A stretch of 64,000 bases of DNA from Haloarcula sp. H-GB4 (lineage in GTDB: Archaea > Halobacteriota > Halobacteria > Halobacteriales > Haloarculaceae): the NCBI RefSeq assembly GCF_030848575.1, contig NZ_JAVDDX010000003.1:62001-126000 (forward strand), in the 5' to 3' direction. The notes beneath the pieces are model-generated. The model was not told where the DNA came from and ran no database searches. It saw nothing but the letters and a program-made list of their open reading frames with translations. Within the stretch, counting starts at the first letter, position 1. Each line of letters begins with the position of its first letter. This document shows, in pieces, positions 47,523-56,836 of the stretch. The translations under genes and the position numbers were made by a program.

Positions 47523-48068
47523 ATGCCAACCGACCGCGTCACCGTCTCTCTCGACGAGGAGACCAAGGAGACGTTAGAAGGGCTAACCGACCGAACTGGG
47601 GAAAGCCAGAGCCAGTTGATCCGCGAGGCAATCGCGTTCTACGCGGCAAACTTCGACTCGGCGCACGCAAGTGATAGCGATCACCTCCAGACGTACTACG
47701 AAATGCTCTCGACGGGCGAACACGTCCTGCTGGACATCGACCTGCTGCACGCACTCCTGCGTCAGTTTACTGACCCGGATGAGCGGGACGAGGAGGTTCT
47801 CAATATGATCGATCAGGTGGCACAGTACCACGCTCAAGAGTATGCCGAGCGGTTCGATTCGCTCGAAGATGTTCTCGAATGGCTCTCACTGTGTGGGTTC
47901 CTGACCGTTCGGCGGGACGAAAAGGGGAGTTTCCACGTGGTGTTCCCATCCGAATCGGTGCGGTGGTTGATGATTCGGTTCATCCGCGGTAGCATCGCCG
48001 ACCTTCCGTTCGAAATTGAAATCGAAGAGAGTGTTTCGAAAGTACTATTAAGAGAACGAGAACCGTGA
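47523..48068 (+). CDS. Ribbon-helix-helix (CopG-like) transcription regulator
   Basis: A 181-residue protein. Residues 1-45 (DRVTVSLDEETKETLEGL, then SQSQLIREAIAFY) form the RHH DNA-binding fold. The C-terminal ~130 residues are helical with a Leu/His-rich part (GEHVLLDIDLLHALLRQF) and probably a ligand or dimer domain. It stands between gdhA and the transporter/oxoprolinase operon, so it may regulate either. Confidence 0.8.
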   Translation: MPTDRVTVSLDEETKETLEGLTDRTGESQSQLIREAIAFYAANFDSAHASDSDHLQTYYEMLSTGEHVLLDIDLLHALLRQFTDPDERDEEVLNMIDQVAQYHAQEYAERFDSLEDVLEWLSLCGFLTVRRDEKGSFHVVFPSESVRWLMIRFIRGSIADLPFEIEIEESVSKVLLREREP

Positions 48069-48248
48069 ATACCTCTGCACGGAACGCAAACCGACTCGAA
48101 TCTGGGGGTTGGGTATTTCTTACTATTTCACACACTTGGTGACGTATACACAGGGTTCATACGACCGATGTTCCGGCCACACACAGGTCTTAACAATGTT
48201 TTTCCTTACCTGCCGGGACCGTGACAGTGGCTATCAAAACCAACAATC

Positions 48249-49457
48249 ATGAGCATTACAGAACGACTCAAAGCCGTCGGCCCGGGGGCGATGGTCGCCG
48301 CCGCGTTTATCGGTCCTGGCACGGTCACGACTGCGAGCGTCACCGGAGCGGAGTTTGGCTACGCGCTTCTGTGGACCATGGTCTTCTCGATTGTGGCAAC
48401 GATCGTTCTCCAAGAGATGAGTGCGCGGCTTGGCCTTGTCTCGGGGGAGGGGCTCGGGGAAGCACTTCGAGAACGGTTCGACAATCAAATCGTCGAGTAC
48501 GTGAGTATATTCCTCGTTGTCGGCGCGATCGGCGTCGGGACCGCCGCCTATGAGGCTGGGAATATCCTCGGCGGTGCCGCAGGGCTCGCGACGATCACGG
48601 GTATCGACTCAACGGTGTGGGGGGTCGTGATGGGACTCGTCGCCGGACTCCTGCTCTACACTGGGCGCTACAAGTTGATCGAACGAGCGCTCATTGGTCT
48701 GGTCGCCGTGATGGCGTTCTCGTTCGTAGCATCGGCGGTGCTTATCGGTCCCGACCCCAGTGCGATTGCGATGGGGTTCGTCCCCGGTATCCCCTCGGGG
48801 TCGCTGTACCTCATCACCGGCCTCATCGGAACGACCATCGTCGGGTATAATCTGTTCCTGCACGCGAGTAACGTCCAAGAGCGGTGGAGCGGTCCCGACG
48901 ATATCGGCCACTCCCGTATCGACACGGTGGTGTCGATCGTTGCGGGCGGCATTATTACGATTACGATCATGGTGACCGCGGCCGCAGCATTCGAGCCCGG
49001 AACGCAGATCAGCGATATCGGTCGGATGGCCGAACAGCTGCGCCCCATCGCGGGTCCGTACGCCGAACTGTTCTTCAGCATCGGCATCTTCGCCGCCGGA
49101 TTCACGAGTGCCACGACAGCACCGCTCGCGGGCGCGTGGGCGACAACAGGTGCACTCGGCTGGGATTCGGATATGCAGAGCACACAGTTCCGTGCCGTCT
49201 GGGGGACCATCCTCGGCGTCGGGGTTCTCTCGGTGTTGCTGGGTGGCAGTCCCGTCCAGATCATCGTGTTCGCACAGGTGGTCAACGGGATTTTATTGCC
49301 GATCGTCGCGGTATTCCTGATATACGCGATGAACCAGCGGGACCTCCTCGGCGAGTACACGAACGGGTCGATAGCGAACGCCCTCGGCGCGATTGTGACG
49401 CTTATCGTCGTGTGGCTCGGGGTTCGGACGCTACTCAGCGTCGCGGGGGTGCTGTAG
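48249..49457 (+). CDS. NRAMP-fold transporter lacking the metal-binding motifs
   Basis: A 402-residue membrane protein with 11 predicted helices and clear NRAMP ancestry (PGAMVAAAFIGPGTVTTASV in TM1, YNLFLHASNVQ in TM6). The canonical TM1 DPGN is GPGT (G22-T25), and the TM6 MPH is VGY (198-200), so three metal ligands or gating residues are gone. Its stop adjoins hyuA with no gap. B. subtilis YcsG, an NRAMP relative in the 5-oxoprolinase operon, is a precedent. Transport of pyroglutamate or a related compound is inferred. Confidence 0.85.
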   Translation: MSITERLKAVGPGAMVAAAFIGPGTVTTASVTGAEFGYALLWTMVFSIVATIVLQEMSARLGLVSGEGLGEALRERFDNQIVEYVSIFLVVGAIGVGTAAYEAGNILGGAAGLATITGIDSTVWGVVMGLVAGLLLYTGRYKLIERALIGLVAVMAFSFVASAVLIGPDPSAIAMGFVPGIPSGSLYLITGLIGTTIVGYNLFLHASNVQERWSGPDDIGHSRIDTVVSIVAGGIITITIMVTAAAAFEPGTQISDIGRMAEQLRPIAGPYAELFFSIGIFAAGFTSATTAPLAGAWATTGALGWDSDMQSTQFRAVWGTILGVGVLSVLLGGSPVQIIVFAQVVNGILLPIVAVFLIYAMNQRDLLGEYTNGSIANALGAIVTLIVVWLGVRTLLSVAGVL

Positions 49458-51452
49458 ATGGGCGGCCGGCGGGTCGGTGTCGACGTCGGTGGAACCTTCA
49501 CTGACGTGACGCTGTCGCTCGATGGGGAGCTCGTGACCGCGAAAGTCCCGAGCACTGAAGACCAGAGCGAGGGCGTTATCGCCGGGATCGAGAAGGCCTG
49601 CGAAGCGGCTGATATCGACCCTGAGACCGTGAGCGAGTTCTCTCATGCGATGACCGTCTCGGTCAACGCACTGCTCGAAGAGGACGGCGCAAAGACCGCA
49701 CTCGTCACGACAGACGGGTTCCGGGACGTTCTGGAGATCGGTCGGCAGGACCGCCCGTCGCTGTACGACCTGTCGGCCGAAAAGCCGACACCGTTGGTTC
49801 CCCGCCGCCGCCGCTTCGAAGTGTCCGAACGGACGATCACCGACGGTATCGAACAGCCCGTCGACGAGGACGAAGTCCGGGCAATCGCCGAGCAGCTACG
49901 CGAGATGGATGTCGAGTCTGTCGCCGTCTCGCTCTTGCACGCGTACGCACACCCCGAAAATGAAACACGCGTCGCAGACATCCTGCGGGATGAACTCGAC
50001 GTGCCCGTCTCGGCCTCGCACGAAGTCCTCGCCGAGTTCCGCGAGTACGAACGAACGTCGACGACAGCCGTCGACGCCTACGTACGGCCGGCGATTGACC
50101 ACTACGTCAGCCGTCTGACCGACCGTGCGCGGGACCTCGGCGTTCCACAGCCCCGAATTATGCAGGCGAACGGCGGTATCACCGACACTGCTACCGTCAG
50201 ACGGAACGCCGTGACAACCGTCCTTTCGGGCCCTGCCGCCGGGGTCGTTGGGGCAGGGTCGATGGCGTCTGAGGAACAGGACGGGCTAGTCACGTTCGAT
50301 ATGGGTGGGACCTCTAGTGACGTTAGTCTCGTCCGCGACGGTGAAGCGGAACGGACGACAGAGGGCGTCATCAACGAGCGGCCGATCAAGACACCGATGG
50401 TCGACGTCGAAACAGTCGGTGCAGGTGGCGGGTCCATCGCCTGGGTCGACGCCGGGGGCGCACTCCGAATCGGCCCGCGTTCCGCCGGAGCTACCCCCGG
50501 TCCAGCCTGCTACGGGGAAGGCGGAACTGAGCCGACCGTCACTGACGCGAATCTCGTGCTGGGCTATATCGGCGAAAGCACAAGTCTGGGTGGTGAACTC
50601 TCACTCGATGCGGATGCCGCCTACGACGCGCTTGCGGACCTCGCCGACGAGGCGGGTCTCGGTGGGCCTCTGGAAGCCGCCCGTGGCGTCTACCGCGTCG
50701 CGAACGCGAACATGACCAGAGCCATTCGCTCCGTGACCGTCGAGCGTGGGTACGACCCGCGGAAGTTCGGGCTCGCCGCGTTCGGGGGTGCCGGGCCAAT
50801 GCACGCGGCGGCAATCGCGGACAGCCTCGATATCGATCGAGTGGTGATTCCGCGCGCTTCAGGCGTGCTGTCGGCATACGGTTTGCTCGCAGCTGACGAG
50901 AAGCGCGACGCAGTACGGACGTATCAGCGCTCGCTCGACGCGGTCGACCCCGACGAGGTCGACACAGTCTACGAGGAGTTGTCCGAAGAACTTCTGGCTG
51001 AGGTTAGCGACCGCGAGGCAGCGACAGTGCGACACTCAGCCGACCTCCGGTACGCCGGCCAGAGTTTCGAACTTACCGTAGACGTCGACCGGCCGTTCGA
51101 CACCGCGGACGCCCGCGAGCGTTTCGGGTCAGCCCACGAGTCCGCGTACGGCTATCGAGCGGACGAGTCGGTCGACCTGGTGAACTGTCGCGTGACGACG
51201 ACCGTCGAACGGAGCGCGCCGCCGGTCAAGTACACTGCCGAAGGCGACCCACAGAAGGGCTCTCGGGAGGCGGTGTTCGCCGACGAGGTCCGCGAAACCC
51301 CGGTCTACGAGCGAGCGAAACTGCAACCACAGAATAGCATCGACGGCCCCGCGATTGTCGAGGGCGATGAGAGCACAATCGTCATCCCACCGACGTGGAA
51401 CGTCCAGGTGCGCGATGACGGGACACTGACAGCGGCGGTGAGCGACACATGA
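49458..51452 (+). CDS. hyuA: Hydantoinase/5-oxoprolinase subunit A
   Basis: A 664-residue ATP-dependent amidohydrolase subunit. It opens with the ASKHA phosphate motif GVDVGGTFTDVTLS and carries the hydantoinase A core QANGGITDTATVRRNAVTTV, GGTSSDVSLV and KFGLAAFGGAGPMHAAAIA. With HyuB it cleaves 5-oxoproline or hydantoins with ATP; N-methylhydantoinase and acetone carboxylase are relatives. It starts directly after the transporter stop and overlaps hyuB by four bases. Confidence 0.9.
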   Translation: MGGRRVGVDVGGTFTDVTLSLDGELVTAKVPSTEDQSEGVIAGIEKACEAADIDPETVSEFSHAMTVSVNALLEEDGAKTALVTTDGFRDVLEIGRQDRPSLYDLSAEKPTPLVPRRRRFEVSERTITDGIEQPVDEDEVRAIAEQLREMDVESVAVSLLHAYAHPENETRVADILRDELDVPVSASHEVLAEFREYERTSTTAVDAYVRPAIDHYVSRLTDRARDLGVPQPRIMQANGGITDTATVRRNAVTTVLSGPAAGVVGAGSMASEEQDGLVTFDMGGTSSDVSLVRDGEAERTTEGVINERPIKTPMVDVETVGAGGGSIAWVDAGGALRIGPRSAGATPGPACYGEGGTEPTVTDANLVLGYIGESTSLGGELSLDADAAYDALADLADEAGLGGPLEAARGVYRVANANMTRAIRSVTVERGYDPRKFGLAAFGGAGPMHAAAIADSLDIDRVVIPRASGVLSAYGLLAADEKRDAVRTYQRSLDAVDPDEVDTVYEELSEELLAEVSDREAATVRHSADLRYAGQSFELTVDVDRPFDTADARERFGSAHESAYGYRADESVDLVNCRVTTTVERSAPPVKYTAEGDPQKGSREAVFADEVRETPVYERAKLQPQNSIDGPAIVEGDESTIVIPPTWNVQVRDDGTLTAAVSDT

Positions 51453-53077
51453 ACGACGAAGCTACGACATCGAGTGACGGACAGGAGACAATCGACCCTG
51501 TAACGCTGGAAATCCTCAGGAACCAGCTCGAGAGTGTCGCAACCGAGATGGGCCACGTGCTCATCCGGGGGGCGTACTCCCCGAACATCAAGGAGCGACA
51601 GGACTGTTCGACGGCGCTCTTCGACGCGTCGGGTCGGATGGTCGCACAGGCGGAACACATCCCGGTCCACCTCGGCGCGATGCCCGATGCAGTGGATGTT
51701 GTCCTCAAGAATGACCCGAAACCGGGCGACGTCTTCATCGTTAACGACCCGTTCGCGGGCGGGACACACCTCCCGGACATCACGCTCGTCTCGACCATCG
51801 CGCCTAACGACGAGATAGTCGGGTACGCCGTCTCGCGGGCCCATCACGCCGACGTGGGCGGGAGTTCGCCGGGAAGTATGCCACCGGGCGCACAGGAAAT
51901 TTACGAGGAGGGGCTCCGCCTGCCTGCTGTCCGACTCGTCGACGGTGGCGATCCCAATGAGGCGGTTCACGACCTCATCCGTGCCAACGTCCGGACGCCG
52001 GACGAGCGCGAGGCGGACCTTCGGGCCCAGCGCGCGGCAAACGAACGGGCCGAGGAACGCATCGGTGAACTCCTGTCGGAGCACGGGCCGACACTGCTCG
52101 AGGCGTTCGATGCCGTCATCGAGTACTCCCGCGAGCGGGTCGAGGCTGAACTCGACGCGCTCCCGGACGGAACGTATCGAGCGCAGGATATCCTCGAAGG
52201 CGACGGCGTGACCGATGCCGACATCCCGATTGAAGTGGCCGTCACCATCGATGGGGCCTCGATAGCCGTCGACTTTGCCGGGACTGCCGACCAGGTGGCG
52301 GGCAACCTGAACGCACCCCTGTCGGTCGCGAAGAGCGCGGTCTACTTCGTCGTTCGAGCGATCACCGATCCGGAAATACCCCCAAACCACGGCTGTTACG
52401 AGCCGGTATCCGTGTCCGCACCTGAAGGGTCAGTACTCAACCCGGACGCGCCGGCCGCAGTCGTCGGTGGCAACGTCGAGACGAGTCAACGCGTCATGGA
52501 CGTCACACTGGCAGCGCTCGCCGAAACAGTCCCCGATAGGGTTCCTGCCGGCGGACAGGGAACGATGAACAACCTCATCATCGGTGACCGGACCGGCGAT
52601 TTCACCTATTACGAGACTATCGGCGGCGGGTTCGGTGCCCGGCCCGGGAAAGACGGGATGGACGGCGTACAGGTCGGCATGACGAACACGCTCAACACGC
52701 CTGTCGAATCGATGGAGGCCGAGTATCCGCTCCGAGTCGAGCGGTACGCGCTGCGTCGGTCAAGCGGCGGCGACGGCCGATACCGCGGCGGACTGGGCCT
52801 CGAACGCACCGTTACCGTTGAGACCGACGCCACCGTGTCACTGCTGACTGAGCGGCGGCGGACGGCTCCTGCCGGAATCGATGGCGGCGAGGATGGCGCG
52901 AGAGGGGAGAATCTGGTCGACGGCGACCCCGTTCCTGCGAAGGCGTCCGTTGACATCGAGGCCGGGACGACCGTCTCCGTCCGAACGCCCGGTGGCGGCG
53001 GACACGGCGATCCGGCAGAGCGGGACCCGGAAGCAAGAGAGCGTGACCGACGCGATGGGAAGGTAGACGAGGTGTAG
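51449..53077 (+). CDS. hyuB: Hydantoinase/5-oxoprolinase subunit B
   Basis: A 542-residue subunit. The characteristic N-terminal block TLEILRNQLESVATEMGHVL is followed by VNDPFAGGTHLPDITLV and SRAHHADVGGSSPGSMPPGA. Near the C-terminus GGFGARPGKDGMDGVQVGMT and VRTPGGGGHGDP are typical. It forms the enzyme with HyuA. The ~20-residue charged tail is halophile-specific. It ends the three-gene operon. Confidence 0.9.
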   Translation: MNDEATTSSDGQETIDPVTLEILRNQLESVATEMGHVLIRGAYSPNIKERQDCSTALFDASGRMVAQAEHIPVHLGAMPDAVDVVLKNDPKPGDVFIVNDPFAGGTHLPDITLVSTIAPNDEIVGYAVSRAHHADVGGSSPGSMPPGAQEIYEEGLRLPAVRLVDGGDPNEAVHDLIRANVRTPDEREADLRAQRAANERAEERIGELLSEHGPTLLEAFDAVIEYSRERVEAELDALPDGTYRAQDILEGDGVTDADIPIEVAVTIDGASIAVDFAGTADQVAGNLNAPLSVAKSAVYFVVRAITDPEIPPNHGCYEPVSVSAPEGSVLNPDAPAAVVGGNVETSQRVMDVTLAALAETVPDRVPAGGQGTMNNLIIGDRTGDFTYYETIGGGFGARPGKDGMDGVQVGMTNTLNTPVESMEAEYPLRVERYALRRSSGGDGRYRGGLGLERTVTVETDATVSLLTERRRTAPAGIDGGEDGARGENLVDGDPVPAKASVDIEAGTTVSVRTPGGGGHGDPAERDPEARERDRRDGKVDEV

Positions 53078-53139
53078 CGTCTCGGTTCGGTTGTCAGTCG
53101 AATAGACGTAGCCGGCCACCACAGTGGTGCCACCCGTAG

Positions 53140-53700
53140 TCAGCTGTTCGGCGTATCGATAGCCTCCTGCACACCGAGCCAGTTCGTGATAGAGCCGTCG
53201 GGGCCAGTAAGTGGCACTATCGTCACTCGGTTTTTGAAGTGTGTCCCGTCCGCTCGGTAGTTCCACAGTTCGACGGTCCGCTGTTCCCAGATATCGATCC
53301 CTTCCTGGAGCGTTGCGATTGCATCGGAGTCAGTTGCTGGTCCCTGCAGCAATCGAAGGTTCTCGCCGCGAAGCGCGGCTAGCGAGTACCCGGTCATCTC
53401 CTGGAACGTCTGTGTCGCATATCGGACTGGATTGTCCTGATACGCCGGGCCAGTGAGCGTCAGGCCCAGAGGGATCGTCCCAAGTCGCACCATTTTCGCG
53501 ATATATTCTCGCTCAAAACCCGTTACCGAGGTAGGCTCGAATCCCTTGAAATCCTGAAGGAGAGCGGCCGGTGACTCGTCAGCGGGTTCCGGGTCAACAC
53601 TCTGGAGGTTGTGTGTTTCGACGAGGTCCGGAAGCCGACGGCGAAACTGCTCCTCGTCGAGCAGCATGGTTTCGATAAGTACGTCCCTGAGTGAGGCCAT
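53140..53700 (-). CDS. Short LOV-type PAS protein without the photoactive cysteine
   Basis: A 186-residue protein from ATG 53700 (an upstream ATG at 53778 would add 26 residues). Residues ~75-183 are a LOV-like PAS domain: TGYSLAALRGENLRLLQGP, LWNYRADGTHFKNR and WLGVQEAI. The flavin-contacting Asn/Asn/Gln positions (N148, N157, Q178) are kept, but the adduct cysteine is L115. An N-terminal helical domain of ~60 residues precedes it. It may bind flavin without photochemistry or act as a plain PAS sensor. Confidence 0.78.
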   Translation of the reverse strand: MASLRDVLIETMLLDEEQFRRRLPDLVETHNLQSVDPEPADESPAALLQDFKGFEPTSVTGFEREYIAKMVRLGTIPLGLTLTGPAYQDNPVRYATQTFQEMTGYSLAALRGENLRLLQGPATDSDAIATLQEGIDIWEQRTVELWNYRADGTHFKNRVTIVPLTGPDGSITNWLGVQEAIDTPNS

Positions 53701-53829
53701 GTTCGCGGTCAGTTGATCTAGTCGGCGGTGACACAAACTCCCGTCGGTGTCCGGCCTGTGGCCGCTCAGCCGTGCCATTCATGCTGATACAGCACCTGTT
53801 ACAGGTACGCGCTCGTCCCTACGATACCA

Positions 53830-54234
53830 ATGTCTGAACGCGAGTATCCGGTGGCCGACCTTCCGACGCCTAATGAGACGTACAGCCCTGGCGACGCCGT
53901 TTCCCTCCAGCTTGCTGCGTTGGAAACGAACGACGACCCGTTTGAGAACGCGGGGATCATGACGGCGTACAATTTCGCCTCCCCGGCCAACCGCCGCTCG
54001 ACTGGCCCACTTGACCGATTTATAGCCATGGTCCAGTCACCGCAGTACCGCCCGATGATCAACTTCAGGGAGGCTGTGCGAGGCCCTGTAGAGCGGGATG
54101 AGAACTACGCTGAACAGCGGGTAACGATTACCGGGCCGGATAGACAGACAACCACGTACGAGTTCGGTCTGTCAGTGCAGTCCGTCGGCGAGTTTCGGGG
54201 CTGCTGGCAGACTGACCGTGTTGTGGTGGTCTGA
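53830..54234 (+). CDS. DUF4864 domain protein
   Basis: A 134-residue protein resembling DUF4864 (SNTF2-like fold). The stretch AYNFASPANRRSTGPLDRFI and RPMINFREA are the recognisable parts. Other members are small proteins of unknown role, common in haloarchaea and proteobacteria. It is divergent from the LOV-type gene across 129 bp. Confidence 0.75.
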   Translation: MSEREYPVADLPTPNETYSPGDAVSLQLAALETNDDPFENAGIMTAYNFASPANRRSTGPLDRFIAMVQSPQYRPMINFREAVRGPVERDENYAEQRVTITGPDRQTTTYEFGLSVQSVGEFRGCWQTDRVVVV

Positions 54235-55001
54235 ACGGGGGCAGTGCCAACCGAATTGGTGATTTGTGCCGTGTTGTGAACTAGGTTGCAATAGCTACTG
54301 CTAGTTCCATCCGCTCAGGTGCTACTGGCATCTCTCTCATGCGTTTTTACCCAGAGAACGCTCTACAGGTGTCGGCCCGCCAGCACAAGACAGTGGGATG
54401 AATAATACGAGAACGCTTCAATCAGAACGTCTCTTCCGCGATCGTGTAATATTCTAATATAAGAAGGATATATTACTATTTAGATGGTAGTTCAAGTCAT
54501 TTTGCCGTCTACGCTATTGCGGCGAGCCACTAACGCCAGATGCACTGCCCTAGCAGCAAAGAATGAGATCTCGCTGTTCAGTTTTTCAGTACCTCACTTG
54601 CCACTTTATACACAGATGAACAAAAAATGTAGTTTTCCACTATACCCGGTGAAACTAGATCTGTCGGTATGTTAAATTGGTTCTCTAAGCGTAAGAATCG
54701 CTGAATGTGGGTTTAAAGTGTTAAAGCGTGAGATGGTCCGGTTTTAATCTCCAGAAGACTAGCCTCTTTCATCAACAAGTCATGGAAACAGTTGTTACGT
54801 TCCCAAATAGATAAGATATCATACAATAGTTCATACATTCAATTCCTTCAATCATTGTTTCTCACGCGGCTGTGTCAGTTACTGTATTTCACTCACTGCT
54901 ACGCTGGACCCAGTAGGCAGCAGGTCACGAGAACGGAGGTGTGCTGTAGATTCAGAATTGGCTCCGGATTCTCACATGGTTACTCGTTTCGAGCGGTGCG
55001 C
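54235..55001. other. AT-rich gene-free region
   Basis: About 770 bp, much lower in GC than its neighbours, particularly 54440-54870 (ATATTCTAATATAAGAAGGA is typical). Short frames inside it show no codon bias. No IS ends, tRNA or CRISPR repeats are seen. Confidence 0.55.
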
Positions 55002-56468
55002 TCAGTCACTATCTGCCGGTGCAGCCACGTTACTCGTCATATGCTCGTCAGCCTCAGTCTCAGTATATGTGATCTGCCAGCCGGTAACTCCCATGAGAAT
55101 GAGGATGAGCGGCGAAAGGAAGCCCAGGAAGTAGTAGGGCGCATACTGGAACGTGCTGACGCCGAGCGTGCCAGCCATGAACACCGCGCCGCTGTTCCAT
55201 GGAATGAGCGCACTTGTGACAGTCCCGGAAGATTCAATCGCCCGCGAAAGGTTCTCCGTCTTGAGTCCCTTCTCTTCGTAGAGACTGCCCAGCGTCACGC
55301 CAGGAACAACGATACTGATGTACTGTTCTGCCGCAAGGACGTTCATCGAGACTGACGACAGAACCGTAATGCCGGTGAGACTTCCAACGCTCTTGCTGAG
55401 CCGGCCGAGATGATGAGCTAAGACAGCGATAATTCCAGTACACTCGAACAGGCCGCCCAGTGCGAGTGCGGCGATAGCAATTGTTACCGCCCATGCACCG
55501 CCAACCATGCCACCGCTTGCGAGGAGGCCGTTTACGAGTTCCATCCCCGTTTCCGGGCTTGTCCCACTCTGTGCAACGGTCCAGACAGACGTGAACGAGT
55601 TGCCCTGAAGCACGGCCGAGGTTATCGCGCCGGCAAAGACACCAGCACCGAGAGCTGGAATCGCGGAGATGCCGTAGATCGCCAGCCCGAATGTCACGAG
55701 AAGCGGGAAGAAGGCGAGCGGAGAGATCGTGAACGAACCCGTAAGTGCCGTCTGGATCTCAGCGATCCGATCAACAGGAATAGATCCTGACGCGCGAATA
55801 CCGAGACCGGCGTACAGGACGACAGCGATAGAGAAGGCAAGGAACGTCCCTGCCCGCATCGCATTGATATGATCGTACAGATCGGTGTTCGTCACCGCCG
55901 AAGCGAGGTTTGTTGTGTCCGAGAGCGGTGACTGCTTGTCACCCGTGTATGCGCCGGTGAGGATTGCACCTGCGGTCATCGGCTCAGGGAGCCCGAGTCC
56001 CGAACCGATTCCGATGAAGGCAACACCGAGCGTCCCCGCCGCGGTCCACGATGACCCGATGGCAAACGTTATCGCCGCAGTGATGATCGCTGTGAGCGGG
56101 AGGAACACTATCGGGTGCAGCAGGTCAAGGCCGTAGTACATGAGTGTCGGAATCGTTCCAGCATGTATCCAGGTCGAGATAAGCGCATAGACGATAAACA
56201 GGATGAATACGACCTGAATGCCCATCAGCAGCGTATGTGTGATTCCAGCATACATCTCGTCCCAAGAGATGTCGAATCGGTAGTAACTGAACAGTCCAGT
56301 GAAGGCAATGCCCCAGAGGAGAGGGAACTGCGGGTCAAGTCCGTAAATTCCGATTCCTATGCCCAGCGCGGTTAGCATCCCGATGATCGGTATCAGCGCC
56401 TCCCCCAGAGAGGGTCGGTCTTCGGGGTCAATGTCGTCGTACAGCTTGATGTCGAATTCAGAACTCAT
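55002..56468 (-). CDS. nhaC: Na+/H+ antiporter NhaC family
   Basis: A 488-residue membrane protein with about 11-12 helices. The conserved stretches AITFAIGSSWTAAGTLGVAF and GDKQSPLSDTTNLASA belong to NhaC. The central GLLASGGMVGGAWAVTIAIA is also typical. It would exchange Na+ for H+, or, in some family members, substrates such as malate and lactate. An IclR-type regulator is divergent upstream, which hints at a carboxylate-linked role. Confidence 0.9.
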   Translation of the reverse strand: MSSEFDIKLYDDIDPEDRPSLGEALIPIIGMLTALGIGIGIYGLDPQFPLLWGIAFTGLFSYYRFDISWDEMYAGITHTLLMGIQVVFILFIVYALISTWIHAGTIPTLMYYGLDLLHPIVFLPLTAIITAAITFAIGSSWTAAGTLGVAFIGIGSGLGLPEPMTAGAILTGAYTGDKQSPLSDTTNLASAVTNTDLYDHINAMRAGTFLAFSIAVVLYAGLGIRASGSIPVDRIAEIQTALTGSFTISPLAFFPLLVTFGLAIYGISAIPALGAGVFAGAITSAVLQGNSFTSVWTVAQSGTSPETGMELVNGLLASGGMVGGAWAVTIAIAALALGGLFECTGIIAVLAHHLGRLSKSVGSLTGITVLSSVSMNVLAAEQYISIVVPGVTLGSLYEEKGLKTENLSRAIESSGTVTSALIPWNSGAVFMAGTLGVSTFQYAPYYFLGFLSPLILILMGVTGWQITYTETEADEHMTSNVAAPADSD

Positions 56469-56836
56469 TCGTAGTAATTCAATTACGTATCGCGTTTCCG
56501 CTCGTTGCGCAGTGATCTATTTGCATCAGAGTCTGTTCTGACTGATGGGGTTCGGATCAGCTTTTCAGTCGCTATACCGGTAGTTTGGCGACTACACCGA
56601 CTGTGGCAACAGCGCATGTCGTTTGCTCCATCGACACCATCATTAATAAAAGTTCATGCAGAGGCGGGATGCTGACAGTCGATGAATCTGGCTCAGATTA
56701 AATTGTGCGTCGAAATCCAATGCACTGAGGCGGACCGTCCCAGTCTGGTCCGTATATAGTAGAGAAAGGGCTACAGCAACAGACTGTGCGTTCGATATAC
56801 CAAAATCATATAACCATGATAACCGAGGATCAGTAC
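56469..56836. promoter_or_regulatory. Divergent nhaC / iclR intergenic region
   Basis: These ~370 bp separate the antiporter and IclR genes. AT-rich segments occur near nhaC (AATTCAATTACG) and near iclR (CATTAATAAAAG at 56640; CCAAAATCATATAACC at 56801). The latter is a fair TATA candidate for iclR. I see no long palindrome. Confidence 0.4.

Noticed and set aside
54484-54675. 63-residue ORF in the AT-rich spacer
   Set aside because: No haloarchaeal codon bias or acidic composition, and no promoter or ribosome site at its start.
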